Shown here one piece after another: positions 36,775 through 44,529 of a stretch of DNA of 50,588 nucleotides (position 1 is its first letter; each line of letters opens with the position of its first letter). The DNA lies in contig NZ_JAAFZA010000057.1 of assembly GCF_015356865.1 (NCBI RefSeq), positions 1-50,588 on the forward strand, in the 5' to 3' direction. The notes beneath the pieces were generated by a model that was given only the letters and a program-made list of their open reading frames with translations, searched no databases and had not been told where the DNA came from. Both the position numbers and the translations under genes were made by a program. This stretch comes from Catenulispora pinisilvae. Lineage in GTDB: Bacteria; Actinomycetota; Actinomycetes; Streptomycetales; Catenulisporaceae.

Positions 36775-37641
36775 ATGCCCCGCATCGACGCCCACCACCA
36801 TCTGTGGAAGCTGGGAGACCGGCCACAGGGCTGGCTCGACGGACCGGACACGGCAGCCATCCGCCGGGACTTCACGCTCACCGACCTGCGCGCCGCGACG
36901 ACGGCCGCCCGGATCGACGGCACGATCCTGGTCCAGGTCCTGCCCGACCTGGACGAGACCTGGGACTTCCTGACCCTGGCCGCCGGCTCCGATCTGGTGG
37001 CCGGGGTGATCGGCTGGGCCGATCTCACCGCCGGGCCCATCGCCGACGTCCTGGACGCGCTCGGCTCGGTGACCGGCGGGGACAAGCTCGTCGGAATCCG
37101 GCACCTTGTCCAGGCCGAGTCTGATCCCGCGTGGCTGAACCGGCCCGACGTCCGCCGGGGACTGAGCGCGGTCGCCGAGGCGGGCCTGGTCTACGACCTG
37201 CTCACCGTGCCGCATCAGCTCCCCGCCGCGATCGACACCGTGCGCGCCCTGCCGGAGCTGACGTTCGTGCTGGACCACCTGTCCAAACCGCCGATCGCCT
37301 CGGGCCAGACGGAGCCTTGGGCTTCGCGGCTGCGGGAGTTGGCCGCCGAGCCGAACGTCTACTGCAAGCTGTCCGGCATGGTCACCGAAGCCGACCGTTC
37401 CCGGTGGCGGATCGCCGATCTGCGGCCGTACGCCGACACCGTTCTGGAGGCCTTCGGCCCGTCCCGGGTGATGTTCGGCTCCGATTGGCCGGTCTGCCTG
37501 CTCGCCGCCACCTATGACGAAGTCTGCGACGCGGCCGAGAGCCTGACCGCGCACCTGAGTTCCGATGAGCGTGCCGACGTCTTCGGCGGTACCGCGGCCC
37601 GCGCCTACTGGCTGCCGGCGGTACCGGCGGGGCCGGAATGA
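36775..37641 (+). CDS. Amidohydrolase, sugar-lactonase family (L-fucono-/L-rhamnono-lactonase-like)
   Basis: 288 aa. The Amidohydrolase_2 fold of COG3618 is recognisable: the metal-binding IDAHHHLW at residue 4, VLDHLSKPPI near 165 and VMFGSDWPVC near 235. Characterised relatives open lactones of sugar acids such as L-fucono-1,5-lactone, L-rhamnono-lactone or muconolactone-type compounds. Its stop overlaps the larA start (ATGA), so it is the first gene of the lar operon. This ties a sugar-acid lactone to the nickel racemase. Cytoplasmic. The exact substrate is unknown. Confidence 0.85.
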   Translation: MPRIDAHHHLWKLGDRPQGWLDGPDTAAIRRDFTLTDLRAATTAARIDGTILVQVLPDLDETWDFLTLAAGSDLVAGVIGWADLTAGPIADVLDALGSVTGGDKLVGIRHLVQAESDPAWLNRPDVRRGLSAVAEAGLVYDLLTVPHQLPAAIDTVRALPELTFVLDHLSKPPIASGQTEPWASRLRELAAEPNVYCKLSGMVTEADRSRWRIADLRPYADTVLEAFGPSRVMFGSDWPVCLLAATYDEVCDAAESLTAHLSSDERADVFGGTAARAYWLPAVPAGPE

Positions 37642-38918
37642 GAGTCCGGCTCGCGTACGGCGAATCAGGCCTCGATATCGACGTGGATCCGGCGGTGACC
37701 ACGGTCGTCGAACCCGTCCACCACAAGGCGGCGGCCGACCAGAGCGCTGTCCTGCTGGCCGCGCTGCGCGACCCGGTAGCCGGACCGCCCCTGCGCGAGC
37801 GCGTGCGCCGCGGCCAGACCGTCGCCATCTCGGCCTGCGACGGCACCCGGCCGCAGCCCCGGCACCTGATGATCCCCGCGATCCTGGCCGAACTGGACGG
37901 CGTGGTCCGGCCCGAGGACGTGGTGATCCTGGTCGCCACCGGCACCCACCGCGGCAACAGCGACGCCGAGCTGCGGCGGATGTTCGGCGACGAGGTCGTG
38001 GACGGCGTCCGGATCGTCAACCACGACGCCCGCGATCCGGGGCAGCTCGCCTGGATGGGCACCTTCGGCGCCGGCGTCCCGGTCTGGCTGAACCGGGAAT
38101 GGGCCGAGGCCGACGTCCGGATCACCACCGGCTTCGTCGAGCCGCACTTCTTCGCCGGGTTCTCCGGCGGGCCCAAGCTGGTCGCCCCGGGGCTGGCCGC
38201 GCTGGAGACCGTCCTGGTGCTGCACGACGCCTCCCGCATCGGCGACCCCCGCGCCGCCTGGGGCGTCATCCACGGCAACCCGGTCCACGACGACGTGCGC
38301 GCCATCGCCGAGGCCACCGGCGTCACCTTCGCCTTCGACGTGGTCCTTAACCGGGAGCAGGAGATCGTCGCGGCCTTCGGCGGCGACCTGTCGCCGATGC
38401 ACGCCGCGGCCACCGCGCTCGCGCGCCGGACCGCGATGCGGGCGGTCGAGGCGCCGTTCGACGTCGTGGTCACCACCAACTCCGGCTTCCCGCTGGACCA
38501 GAACCTCTACCAGGCCGTGAAAGGCATGTCCGCGGCGTACCAGGTCGTCAAGCCGGGCGGGACGATCGTCTGCGCCGCCGAGTGCCGCGACGGCTTCCCC
38601 GACCACGGCTCCTACCGCGAGGTCCTGGCCTCGGCGGCGTCGCCGCGGGCCCTGCTCGACGCCATCAGCGCCCGGGCCGAGACCGTCCCCGACCAGTGGC
38701 AGGTGCAGATCCAGGCGCGCATCCAGTCGGGAAGCCGCGTCGTCATGCACACATCCCATCTCAGTGACGCCGATCTCGCGACCGCGCACCTGGAACAGAC
38801 CGCTGACATCTCCGCCACCGTCGCCGAAGCGCTGGCGCGCGCCGGAACAGGTGCGCGGCTGTGTGTGCTGCCCGAAGGCCCGCAGACCATTCCCTACCTC
38901 GCGGACGCGGTGTCGTGA
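37638..38918 (+). CDS. larA: LarA-family nickel-pincer hydroxyacid racemase/epimerase
   Basis: 426 aa. Key residues match lactate racemase LarA: His in ILVATGTHRG, then EPHFFAGFSGGPK with a His and, ten residues later, the Lys that tethers the pincer cofactor, and a further His 16 residues on in LVLHDASR. The protein should use the nickel-pincer nucleotide to move hydride at C2 of an alpha-hydroxyacid. The family includes racemases of lactate and other short hydroxyacids and sugar-acid epimerases, so the name does not fix the substrate. Overlaps the lactonase by 4 bp and larB by 4 bp. Confidence 0.93.
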   Translation: MRVRLAYGESGLDIDVDPAVTTVVEPVHHKAAADQSAVLLAALRDPVAGPPLRERVRRGQTVAISACDGTRPQPRHLMIPAILAELDGVVRPEDVVILVATGTHRGNSDAELRRMFGDEVVDGVRIVNHDARDPGQLAWMGTFGAGVPVWLNREWAEADVRITTGFVEPHFFAGFSGGPKLVAPGLAALETVLVLHDASRIGDPRAAWGVIHGNPVHDDVRAIAEATGVTFAFDVVLNREQEIVAAFGGDLSPMHAAATALARRTAMRAVEAPFDVVVTTNSGFPLDQNLYQAVKGMSAAYQVVKPGGTIVCAAECRDGFPDHGSYREVLASAASPRALLDAISARAETVPDQWQVQIQARIQSGSRVVMHTSHLSDADLATAHLEQTADISATVAEALARAGTGARLCVLPEGPQTIPYLADAVS

Positions 38919-39646
38919 GCGGGATACTCGATCTCGGATTCGCCCGGCTGGATCTCGGCCGCGAGCAGCGGCAAGGGCTGCCCGAGGTGGTCTACGGCCC
39001 CGGCAAGACCGCGGAGCAGATCGCCGAGATCGCGAGGGCTCTGCTCGACGGCAACACCGGCCCGGTGCTGGTGACCCGCATCGAACCCGAGACCGCCGAG
39101 GCGGTGCTCGACCGGGTGGCGGAGGCACTGGCCGCCTCGGCAGGCCCCGCCAGCCCGGCGGCGGCACCGAACGCGGTGCTCGGGCACTACGACGCCGAGG
39201 CGCGGTTGCTCGTATGGAGGCCGGCGAGCAGCCGGGACTTCCGGGTCGCGGTCGTCGCGGCCGGAACCTCCGATCGCCCGGTCGCCGTGGAGGCCGCCGC
39301 GGTCGCGACCGCGATCGGGCTGGACGTCACCGCCGTCCACGATGTCGGCGTCGCCGGGCTCGACCGGATCCTCCAAGTCCGCGACCGACTGCGGTCCCAG
39401 GACGCGGTGATCGTCGTCGCCGGGATGGAAGGGGCACTGGCCAGCGTGGTCGGCGGTCTGGTGCGCTGCCCGGTGATCGCGGTCCCGACCTCCACCGGCT
39501 ACGGCGCGGCCCTGGAAGGGGTCACCGCGTTGCTGGCGATGCTCACCTCCTGCGCGGCCGGCATCACCGTGGTCAACATCGACTCCGGGTTCGGCGCCGC
39601 GATGGCCGCCCACCGGCTCGCCCGCGTCCTGGAGGACCGCCGGTGA
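38915..39646 (+). CDS. larB: LarB, nicotinate adenine dinucleotide carboxylase/hydrolase
   Basis: 243 aa from the GTG at 38915, overlapping the larA stop (GTGA). The C-terminal two-thirds is PurE-like (VVVAGMEGALASVVGGL, VPTSTGYG) and ends in the LarB signature MLTSCAAGITVVNIDSGFG, whose Cys is the proposed reactive residue. LarB carboxylates the pyridinium ring and cleaves the phosphoanhydride, the first step of pincer cofactor synthesis. Confidence 0.93.
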   Translation: MSGILDLGFARLDLGREQRQGLPEVVYGPGKTAEQIAEIARALLDGNTGPVLVTRIEPETAEAVLDRVAEALAASAGPASPAAAPNAVLGHYDAEARLLVWRPASSRDFRVAVVAAGTSDRPVAVEAAAVATAIGLDVTAVHDVGVAGLDRILQVRDRLRSQDAVIVVAGMEGALASVVGGLVRCPVIAVPTSTGYGAALEGVTALLAMLTSCAAGITVVNIDSGFGAAMAAHRLARVLEDRR

Positions 39647-40803
39647 TCTGCTGGATCAACCCCTTCACCGGCCTGGCCGGCGACATGCTGCTCGCCGCGC
39701 TCCTGGCTGCCGGAGCCCCGATCGAGCCGGTCCGGGCCGCCATCGCGGCCACCGGGCTGACCGGCTGGGAACTGACCACCGAGCGGGTCAGCGACCACGG
39801 TCTGGCCGCCACCCGCGTCCACGTCCGCGTCACCGATCACGCCGCCGAACGCCGCGCCGCCGAGCTCATCGCGCTGGCCTCGGCGGCCGTGCCCCAGCCG
39901 GTCGCGGCGCGCGCCGTCGCGGCGTTGCGGGCGATCGCAGAGGTCGAAGCCCGCATCCACGGCACCGATCCGGCCTCCGTGCACCTGCACGAGCTCGGCG
40001 GCCACGACACGATCGTGGACGTCGTCGGCGTCGCGGCCGCCATGCACGCGCTCGGCGTCGACGACGTCGTGTGCGCGCCGCTCCCGCTGGGCACGGGGCG
40101 AGTCAGGAGTGCCCACGGCCTCATCCCGGCTCCCGCTCCGGCGACGCTGGCTCTGCTCACCGGGGCCGCGGTCATCGGCACTGATATCCCCGGTGAGACC
40201 GTGACCCCGACCGGCGCGGCGCTGCTGCGCGCGCTCAACACGCGCTTCGATCCGGTGCCGGCCATGACGGTGCGCGCCACCGGCTACGGCGCGGGCACGC
40301 GCGCTCTCCCCGACCGGCCGAACGTCGTCGCCGTGACCCTCGGCGAGCGGCTGCGCGGCGGTGGCGACGGCGACGGTGAGGTCGTGACCGTCCTGGAGAC
40401 CAACCTGGACGACGTGACCGGCGAGGTCCTCGGCCACGTCATCGCCCGCTCGCTGGAGGCCGGAGCCCTCGACGCGTGGGCGACCCCGGCGGTCATGAAG
40501 AAGGGCCGGCCCGGCCACGTCCTGCACCTGCTGGCCCGGCCCCAGGACTGCGACGCGCTGCAAGAGCTGCTGTTCGCCGAGACCGGCACCCTCGGCGTCC
40601 GCCGCGGCACCGTCGATCGCACGGTGCTGCCGCGGTGGTTCGAGACCGTCCACATCGACGGCGTCCCGGTCAGTGTGAAGCACGGCCCGCACGGCGCCAA
40701 ACCAGAGCACGACGACCTCGTCGCCGCCGCCGGTCGGCTGGGGCTCCCGCTGCGTGCCGTCGCCGAACGCGCGATGCGACTTTCATCAGGGAGTGCCGCG
40801 TGA
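39643..40803 (+). CDS. larC: LarC, nickel insertion cyclometallase
   Basis: 386 aa from the GTG at 39643 (4-bp overlap with larB). The N-terminus WINPFTGLAGDMLLAALL is the LarC signature, followed by a His-rich segment (VHLHELGGHDTIVDV). The C-terminal domain starts at VLETNLDDVTGEVLG, with ATPAVMKKGRPGHVLHLL. LarC uses CTP to place nickel in the pincer ligand. Here it is one uninterrupted frame, whereas in Lactiplantibacillus plantarum it arises from two frames by frameshifting. Confidence 0.93.
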   Translation: MICWINPFTGLAGDMLLAALLAAGAPIEPVRAAIAATGLTGWELTTERVSDHGLAATRVHVRVTDHAAERRAAELIALASAAVPQPVAARAVAALRAIAEVEARIHGTDPASVHLHELGGHDTIVDVVGVAAAMHALGVDDVVCAPLPLGTGRVRSAHGLIPAPAPATLALLTGAAVIGTDIPGETVTPTGAALLRALNTRFDPVPAMTVRATGYGAGTRALPDRPNVVAVTLGERLRGGGDGDGEVVTVLETNLDDVTGEVLGHVIARSLEAGALDAWATPAVMKKGRPGHVLHLLARPQDCDALQELLFAETGTLGVRRGTVDRTVLPRWFETVHIDGVPVSVKHGPHGAKPEHDDLVAAAGRLGLPLRAVAERAMRLSSGSAA

Positions 40804-41606
40804 GCGCCGCAGACACACTGCTCGACATCATCGGCGGCTACGGCCGCCTCGCGGTCGCCTACTCCGGCGGCGCCGACTCAGCCCTGGTGCTAGCGGCCGC
40901 CGTGCGGGCGCTCGGGCCCGGCGACGTCCTGGCCGTCACCGCGGTCTCGGAAAGCCTCGCGTCCGGAGAGCTCGACCCGGCCCGGGCGTTCGCCGAATCG
41001 CAAGGCGTGCCACACCTGACGCCCCGCACCCACGAGCTGCGCAGCGCCGGCTACCGCGCCAACGGCCAAGACCGCTGCTACTTCTGCAAGTCCGAGGTCT
41101 TGGACACCATCGTCGCCCTCGCCGCCGAACACGGCTTCACCCAGGTCGCCACCGGCACCAACGCCGACGACGCCGCGGACCCGTTCCGCCCGGGGATCGC
41201 CGCCGGCCGCGAACGCGGAATCCGCACCCCGCTGCTGGCGGCCGGACTCACCAAGACCGAGGTGCGCGACATCAGCCGGATGCGGTCGCTGCCCACCTGG
41301 GACAAACCCGCCACCCCGTGCCTGGCCAGCCGCATCCGCCACGGCATCGAGGTCACGCCGCACCGGCTGGCGCGCGTCGACCGCGCGGAGACCGCGTTGC
41401 GCGCGGTGTTGGCGCAGGCCCGCATCCCGGTCACCGACCTGCGGGTGCGCGACCTCGGCACGGCGGCGCGGGTCGAGGTGCCCGCCGCCGACGTCCAGGC
41501 GGTCGCGGCGCTGGCCGGAGTCCGGGAAGCAGTCGAGGCGGCGGGGTTCGAGGCCGGCAGCATCGAGGTCAGCGCGTTCCGTTCTGGACGGCTCAATGAG
41601 GGCTGA
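40800..41606 (+). CDS. larE: LarE, ATP-dependent sulfur transferase for the pincer cofactor
   Basis: 268 aa from the GTG at 40800, with AGGGAG seven bases before it and a 4-bp overlap with larC. The PP-loop ATP site is AYSGGADSAL. The Cys that supplies sulfur in L. plantarum LarE corresponds to that in TPCLASRIRHG. A CxxC motif (DRCYFCKSEV) is also present, giving three Cys as in [4Fe-4S]-type LarE proteins. It converts both ring carboxylates to thiocarboxylates. Last gene of the operon; no nickel transporter follows. Confidence 0.93.
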   Translation: MSAADTLLDIIGGYGRLAVAYSGGADSALVLAAAVRALGPGDVLAVTAVSESLASGELDPARAFAESQGVPHLTPRTHELRSAGYRANGQDRCYFCKSEVLDTIVALAAEHGFTQVATGTNADDAADPFRPGIAAGRERGIRTPLLAAGLTKTEVRDISRMRSLPTWDKPATPCLASRIRHGIEVTPHRLARVDRAETALRAVLAQARIPVTDLRVRDLGTAARVEVPAADVQAVAALAGVREAVEAAGFEAGSIEVSAFRSGRLNEG

Positions 41607-41671
41607 CCGCGTCCGCGGGTTCGATGTCGATGCGATGGGAATCCCTGTCGGACTCGCCTGCTGACTGGCAT

Positions 41672-41689
41672 GGTCGAAGCGCTTCGACC
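41672..41689. promoter_or_regulatory. Family-A operator, extended 18-bp palindrome
   Basis: GGTCGAAGCGCTTCGACC is perfect and contains the 14-bp core found beside LacI-1. It lies 149 bp before the GH12-a start. Confidence 0.75.
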
Positions 41690-41756
41690 CCTTTCGTCGA
41701 ACATTTGGTGGCTGTTCGATGACTGATTCTTTACCGATCCGGCCTTTGTGAGTGTC

Positions 41757-41799
41757 TTGACTCGCAGATGTGACAGGCCGATTATTCGAAGCGCTTCGA
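41757..41799 (+). promoter_or_regulatory. GH12-a promoter with second perfect family-A operator
   Basis: TTGACT at 41757-41762 could be a -35 element with a weak AT-rich -10 near 41781-41786. The perfect TCGAAGCGCTTCGA at 41786-41799 overlaps or follows it at once, the position of a classical LacI repressor block. The two operators are 114 bp apart. Confidence 0.6.
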
Positions 41800-41837
41800 C
41801 TTTCATCCGCACCATTTCCCGGACCGGAGGCTTCGCC

Positions 41838-42557
41838 ATGGCAAAACTCCTCCCACTGTTCAAGCGCCGGAGCGTGCTTGTGCTCACCGCAGTGCCCGCC
41901 GCGGTAGCGACCGTCGCGCTGGCGGCCGGGCCCGCGCAGGCCGCCACGTGGTCCTCCTCGGACAAGTACGCGTCGTGGAACAACAACGGCTACACGCTCT
42001 ACAACGACGTGTGGGGCGGCGGCGCCGGGCCGCAGACGATCTGGGCCAACTCCGCCGCCAACTGGGGCGTGTGGTCGAACCAGCCGAACACCGGCGGCAT
42101 CAAGTCCTACCCCAACGTCAGCAAATGGGTCGGCACGCCCATCAACTCGCTCAAATCCGTCACGTCCGGCTACTCCGTCTCCGTGCCGTCCTCCGGCGCC
42201 TTCGAGAGCGCTTACGACATCTGGGACTCCTCGAACGCCGACGAGATCATGGTGTGGCTCAACAAGACCGGCGCCATCGGCCCGATCGGCTCCTACGTCA
42301 CGAACGTCTCGGTCGGCGGCTACAACTTCAACGTCTACAAGGGCGACAACGGCTCCAACAACGTCTACTCCTTCCTCAACACCGGCTACTCCACCTCCGG
42401 CACGGTCGACATCCTCTCCGTCCTGAAGTGGCTGGAGAACTCCGAGCACTGGATCGGCAACGTCACCCTCGGCAACGTGCAGTTCGGCTGGGAGATCACC
42501 TCTTCGAGCGGTGGCATGAACTTCCAGGTGAACAACTACTGGGTATCCGCCTCCTGA
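41838..42557 (+). CDS. Secreted GH12 endoglucanase / xyloglucanase (GH12-a), no CBM
   Basis: 239 aa from the ATG at 41838 with GGAGG seven bases upstream. Signal peptide to about residue 35 (PAQAAT). The rest is a single GH12 jelly roll: DKYASWNNNGYTLYNDVWGG, the nucleophile Glu in ADEIMVWLNKTG and the acid/base Glu in FGWEITSSSGG. GH12 enzymes cut beta-1,4-glucan, and several prefer xyloglucan. The two family-A operators link it to LacI-1, GH31, GH43 and GH29, which favours xyloglucan as substrate. It follows the lar operon but has its own promoter. Confidence 0.93.
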   Translation: MAKLLPLFKRRSVLVLTAVPAAVATVALAAGPAQAATWSSSDKYASWNNNGYTLYNDVWGGGAGPQTIWANSAANWGVWSNQPNTGGIKSYPNVSKWVGTPINSLKSVTSGYSVSVPSSGAFESAYDIWDSSNADEIMVWLNKTGAIGPIGSYVTNVSVGGYNFNVYKGDNGSNNVYSFLNTGYSTSGTVDILSVLKWLENSEHWIGNVTLGNVQFGWEITSSSGGMNFQVNNYWVSAS

Positions 42558-42566
42558 TGCCCAAGG

Positions 42567-44201
42567 TCAGCTGATCGTCCACTGCTGATTGGCCTGGCCG
42601 TTGCAGGTCCACAGCTGAACGGGTGTCCCGTCGGCGGTGGCGGCGCCTGTGACGTCCAGGCACAGCCCGGACTGCACGCCGGTGATGGTGCCGTTGGAGT
42701 TGAGCGTCCATTGCTGGTTGGTCTGGCCGTTGCAGGACCAGATGATCGCCTTGGTGCCGTTGGCGGTGCCCTTGTCGTTGGCGTCCAGACACATCTGGCC
42801 GCTGCCGGTGTAGACCGTCAGCTGGTTGGCGCCGGTGTGCGTGAAGACCTGGTTCGCGGCGCCGGAACAGGGGTTGATGTCCAGCTGCGTGCCGCCGGTG
42901 GTGGAGCTGCCCGGGACGTCCAGGCACTTGCCGGCGCCGACGGCGTGCACCTCACCGGGGCTCGACCCGCCGCTGGTCCCCCCGGCGACGCGGAACATGA
43001 CGGTTCCGTGTCCCGGGACGGAGGCACTGATCGTGCTCGTGGTCGTCGACGCCGCGCCGGTCCACAGGTCGGTCAGCGTGTAGCTGCTCGCGCCGCTCTT
43101 GCCGATGGCCGCGGCCGAGGTGGAGATGGTCGCGGTGCCGCTGTTCTCGTTGAACAGCGCGACGGAGACGTCGCCGTTGGCCAGCGGCTTGGCCAGCACG
43201 TCCAGGCCACCGGAGGAGGAGACCTCTGTGCCCTGCTTGCCGAGGGAGTCCTGGTCGACGGCGATCACCCGGGAGTTGGTGAGGATGCCGAGGGTCGTGG
43301 AGTTGGCGTTGGCGATGTTGGTCCCGGAGATCAGGGGAGCGGCCATCTCCGACCACAGGCTGAACTCGCTGCGGTCCTCGGTGGCGGACATGCCGTTGCC
43401 GACCTCCAGCATGTCCGGGTCGTTCCAGGCGCCGGGGCCGGCGTAGGAGGCCAGGCCCACGTTGCCGTGGAAGTTCGAGAGCATGCTGCCGAAGCTGGCG
43501 TTGATGTCACCGGTGGTGCGCCAGGAGTTCCCGACGCCCGCGCCCCAGGACCACGGGTTCTGGAAGCCCCAGTCGCACAGGCTGAACAAGATCGGCCGGC
43601 CGGTGGCGGCCAGCGCGTCGCGCATCGTGGTGTAGCGGCTCTGGGCGCTGGGTCCGCCGTTACTGGTTTGATTGACGCCGTCGGAGTAGCAGTTGTCGTA
43701 CTTCAAGTAGTCCACGCCCCAGGACGCGAACGAGTTCGCGTCGGTCTGCTCGTGCCCCAGACTGCCCGGGAAGCCGGCGCAGGTCATGGTGCCGGCGTCC
43801 TCGTAGATACCGAGTTTCAGGCCGAGGGAGTGGACGTACGCGGCGGTGCCGGAGATCCCGTCGGGGAACTTGGCGGGGTCCGGGACCAGATGCCCGGAGG
43901 CGTCGCGGTTGTGGGTGAGCCAGCAGTCGTCGATATTGACGTACTGGTAGCCGGCCGCCTGCATACCGTCGTTGTGCATGGCCAGCGCCGTGGACTTGAT
44001 CAGCGACTCGGACACGTTGCAGCCGTAGGCGTTCCAGTCGTTGAACCCCATCTGCGGGGTCAGCGCCAGCGAATTGTTCAGCGCGTGCGCGGGTTGCGCC
44101 GCGCCGAGGGCCAGAAGCGGTGCGGCGACAAGTGACACGGCGACGGCCACGGTCGCTCGCCACCCCCGCCGCAGGCTTGTTCGCAAGTTGTTCCGGTTCA
44201 T
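42567..44201 (-). CDS. Secreted GH27 alpha-galactosidase with CBM13
   Basis: 544 aa from the ATG at 44201, with GGAGG upstream; the longer frame begins inside the operator and is not needed. Signal peptide to about residue 41 (PAHALN). The GH27 barrel shows LTPQMGFNDWNAYGCN, VNIDDCW, the nucleophile Asp in YLKYDNCYSDG and the acid/base Asp in WRTTGDINAS. A beta domain follows, then a ricin-type CBM13 (about 415-544) of the same lineage as, but more diverged than, those of GH54 and GH10. It removes alpha-galactosyl side groups outside, complementing intracellular GH36. Tail-to-tail with GH12-a, 9 bp apart. Confidence 0.95.
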   Translation of the reverse strand: MNRNNLRTSLRRGWRATVAVAVSLVAAPLLALGAAQPAHALNNSLALTPQMGFNDWNAYGCNVSESLIKSTALAMHNDGMQAAGYQYVNIDDCWLTHNRDASGHLVPDPAKFPDGISGTAAYVHSLGLKLGIYEDAGTMTCAGFPGSLGHEQTDANSFASWGVDYLKYDNCYSDGVNQTSNGGPSAQSRYTTMRDALAATGRPILFSLCDWGFQNPWSWGAGVGNSWRTTGDINASFGSMLSNFHGNVGLASYAGPGAWNDPDMLEVGNGMSATEDRSEFSLWSEMAAPLISGTNIANANSTTLGILTNSRVIAVDQDSLGKQGTEVSSSGGLDVLAKPLANGDVSVALFNENSGTATISTSAAAIGKSGASSYTLTDLWTGAASTTTSTISASVPGHGTVMFRVAGGTSGGSSPGEVHAVGAGKCLDVPGSSTTGGTQLDINPCSGAANQVFTHTGANQLTVYTGSGQMCLDANDKGTANGTKAIIWSCNGQTNQQWTLNSNGTITGVQSGLCLDVTGAATADGTPVQLWTCNGQANQQWTIS

Positions 44202-44228
44202 GGGGCGCCTCCGGTGCGGGCAACGAAA

Positions 44229-44242
44229 TGTTAGCGCTAACA
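44229..44242. promoter_or_regulatory. Family-B operator TGTTAGCGCTAACA before GH27
   Basis: Perfect 14-bp palindrome 28 bp before the GH27 start, identical in core to 28031-28048. Confidence 0.75.
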
Positions 44243-44330
44243 ATCCTCACGCCGACGTAGACGCTGCATCGGTCAGTGTGCTGTGTCAAGGGTCGATGAA
44301 CGGAGCCTCACCTGGATGTCCACGGCTATC

Positions 44331-44341
44331 TGAAAGTTTCG
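44331..44341. promoter_or_regulatory. Family-C box TGAAAGTTTCG
   Basis: GAAA-G-TTTC core between GH27 and GH12-b. Confidence 0.5.
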
Positions 44342-44529
44342 CTCCCACCGGGCGACCCGCGTGCCAGGGCAGCTGCCGGTCTGACGAGTCGTGACCTGCG
44401 TCGTCTGGCCCGCCGCCGCTCCGGGGCCGGCGAATCGGTTCGACCGACGCTTGCGGTCAGATCGCCTTCTTGGCACGTTGACCGGCGACGCGGTATATGC
44501 CGGCGGATGTTCGAAAGGATGAGAACCAG

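Larger units (their letters stand above)
44202..44529. promoter_or_regulatory. Divergent promoter region of GH27 and GH12-b
   Basis: 328 bp without a gene. It holds the family-B operator next to GH27 and the family-C box in the middle. I see no convincing -35/-10 for GH12-b. Confidence 0.6.

Noticed and set aside
37638-41606. Simple lactate racemisation operon
   Set aside because: The lar genes are real, but co-translation with a sugar-lactonase gene and an FCD regulator and the absence of lactate transport or dehydrogenase genes argue against assigning lactate by name.
44202-44243. GH27 start at MLALTF (44243)
   Set aside because: These residues come from the family-B palindrome; the ATG at 44201 has GGAGG and begins the signal peptide.
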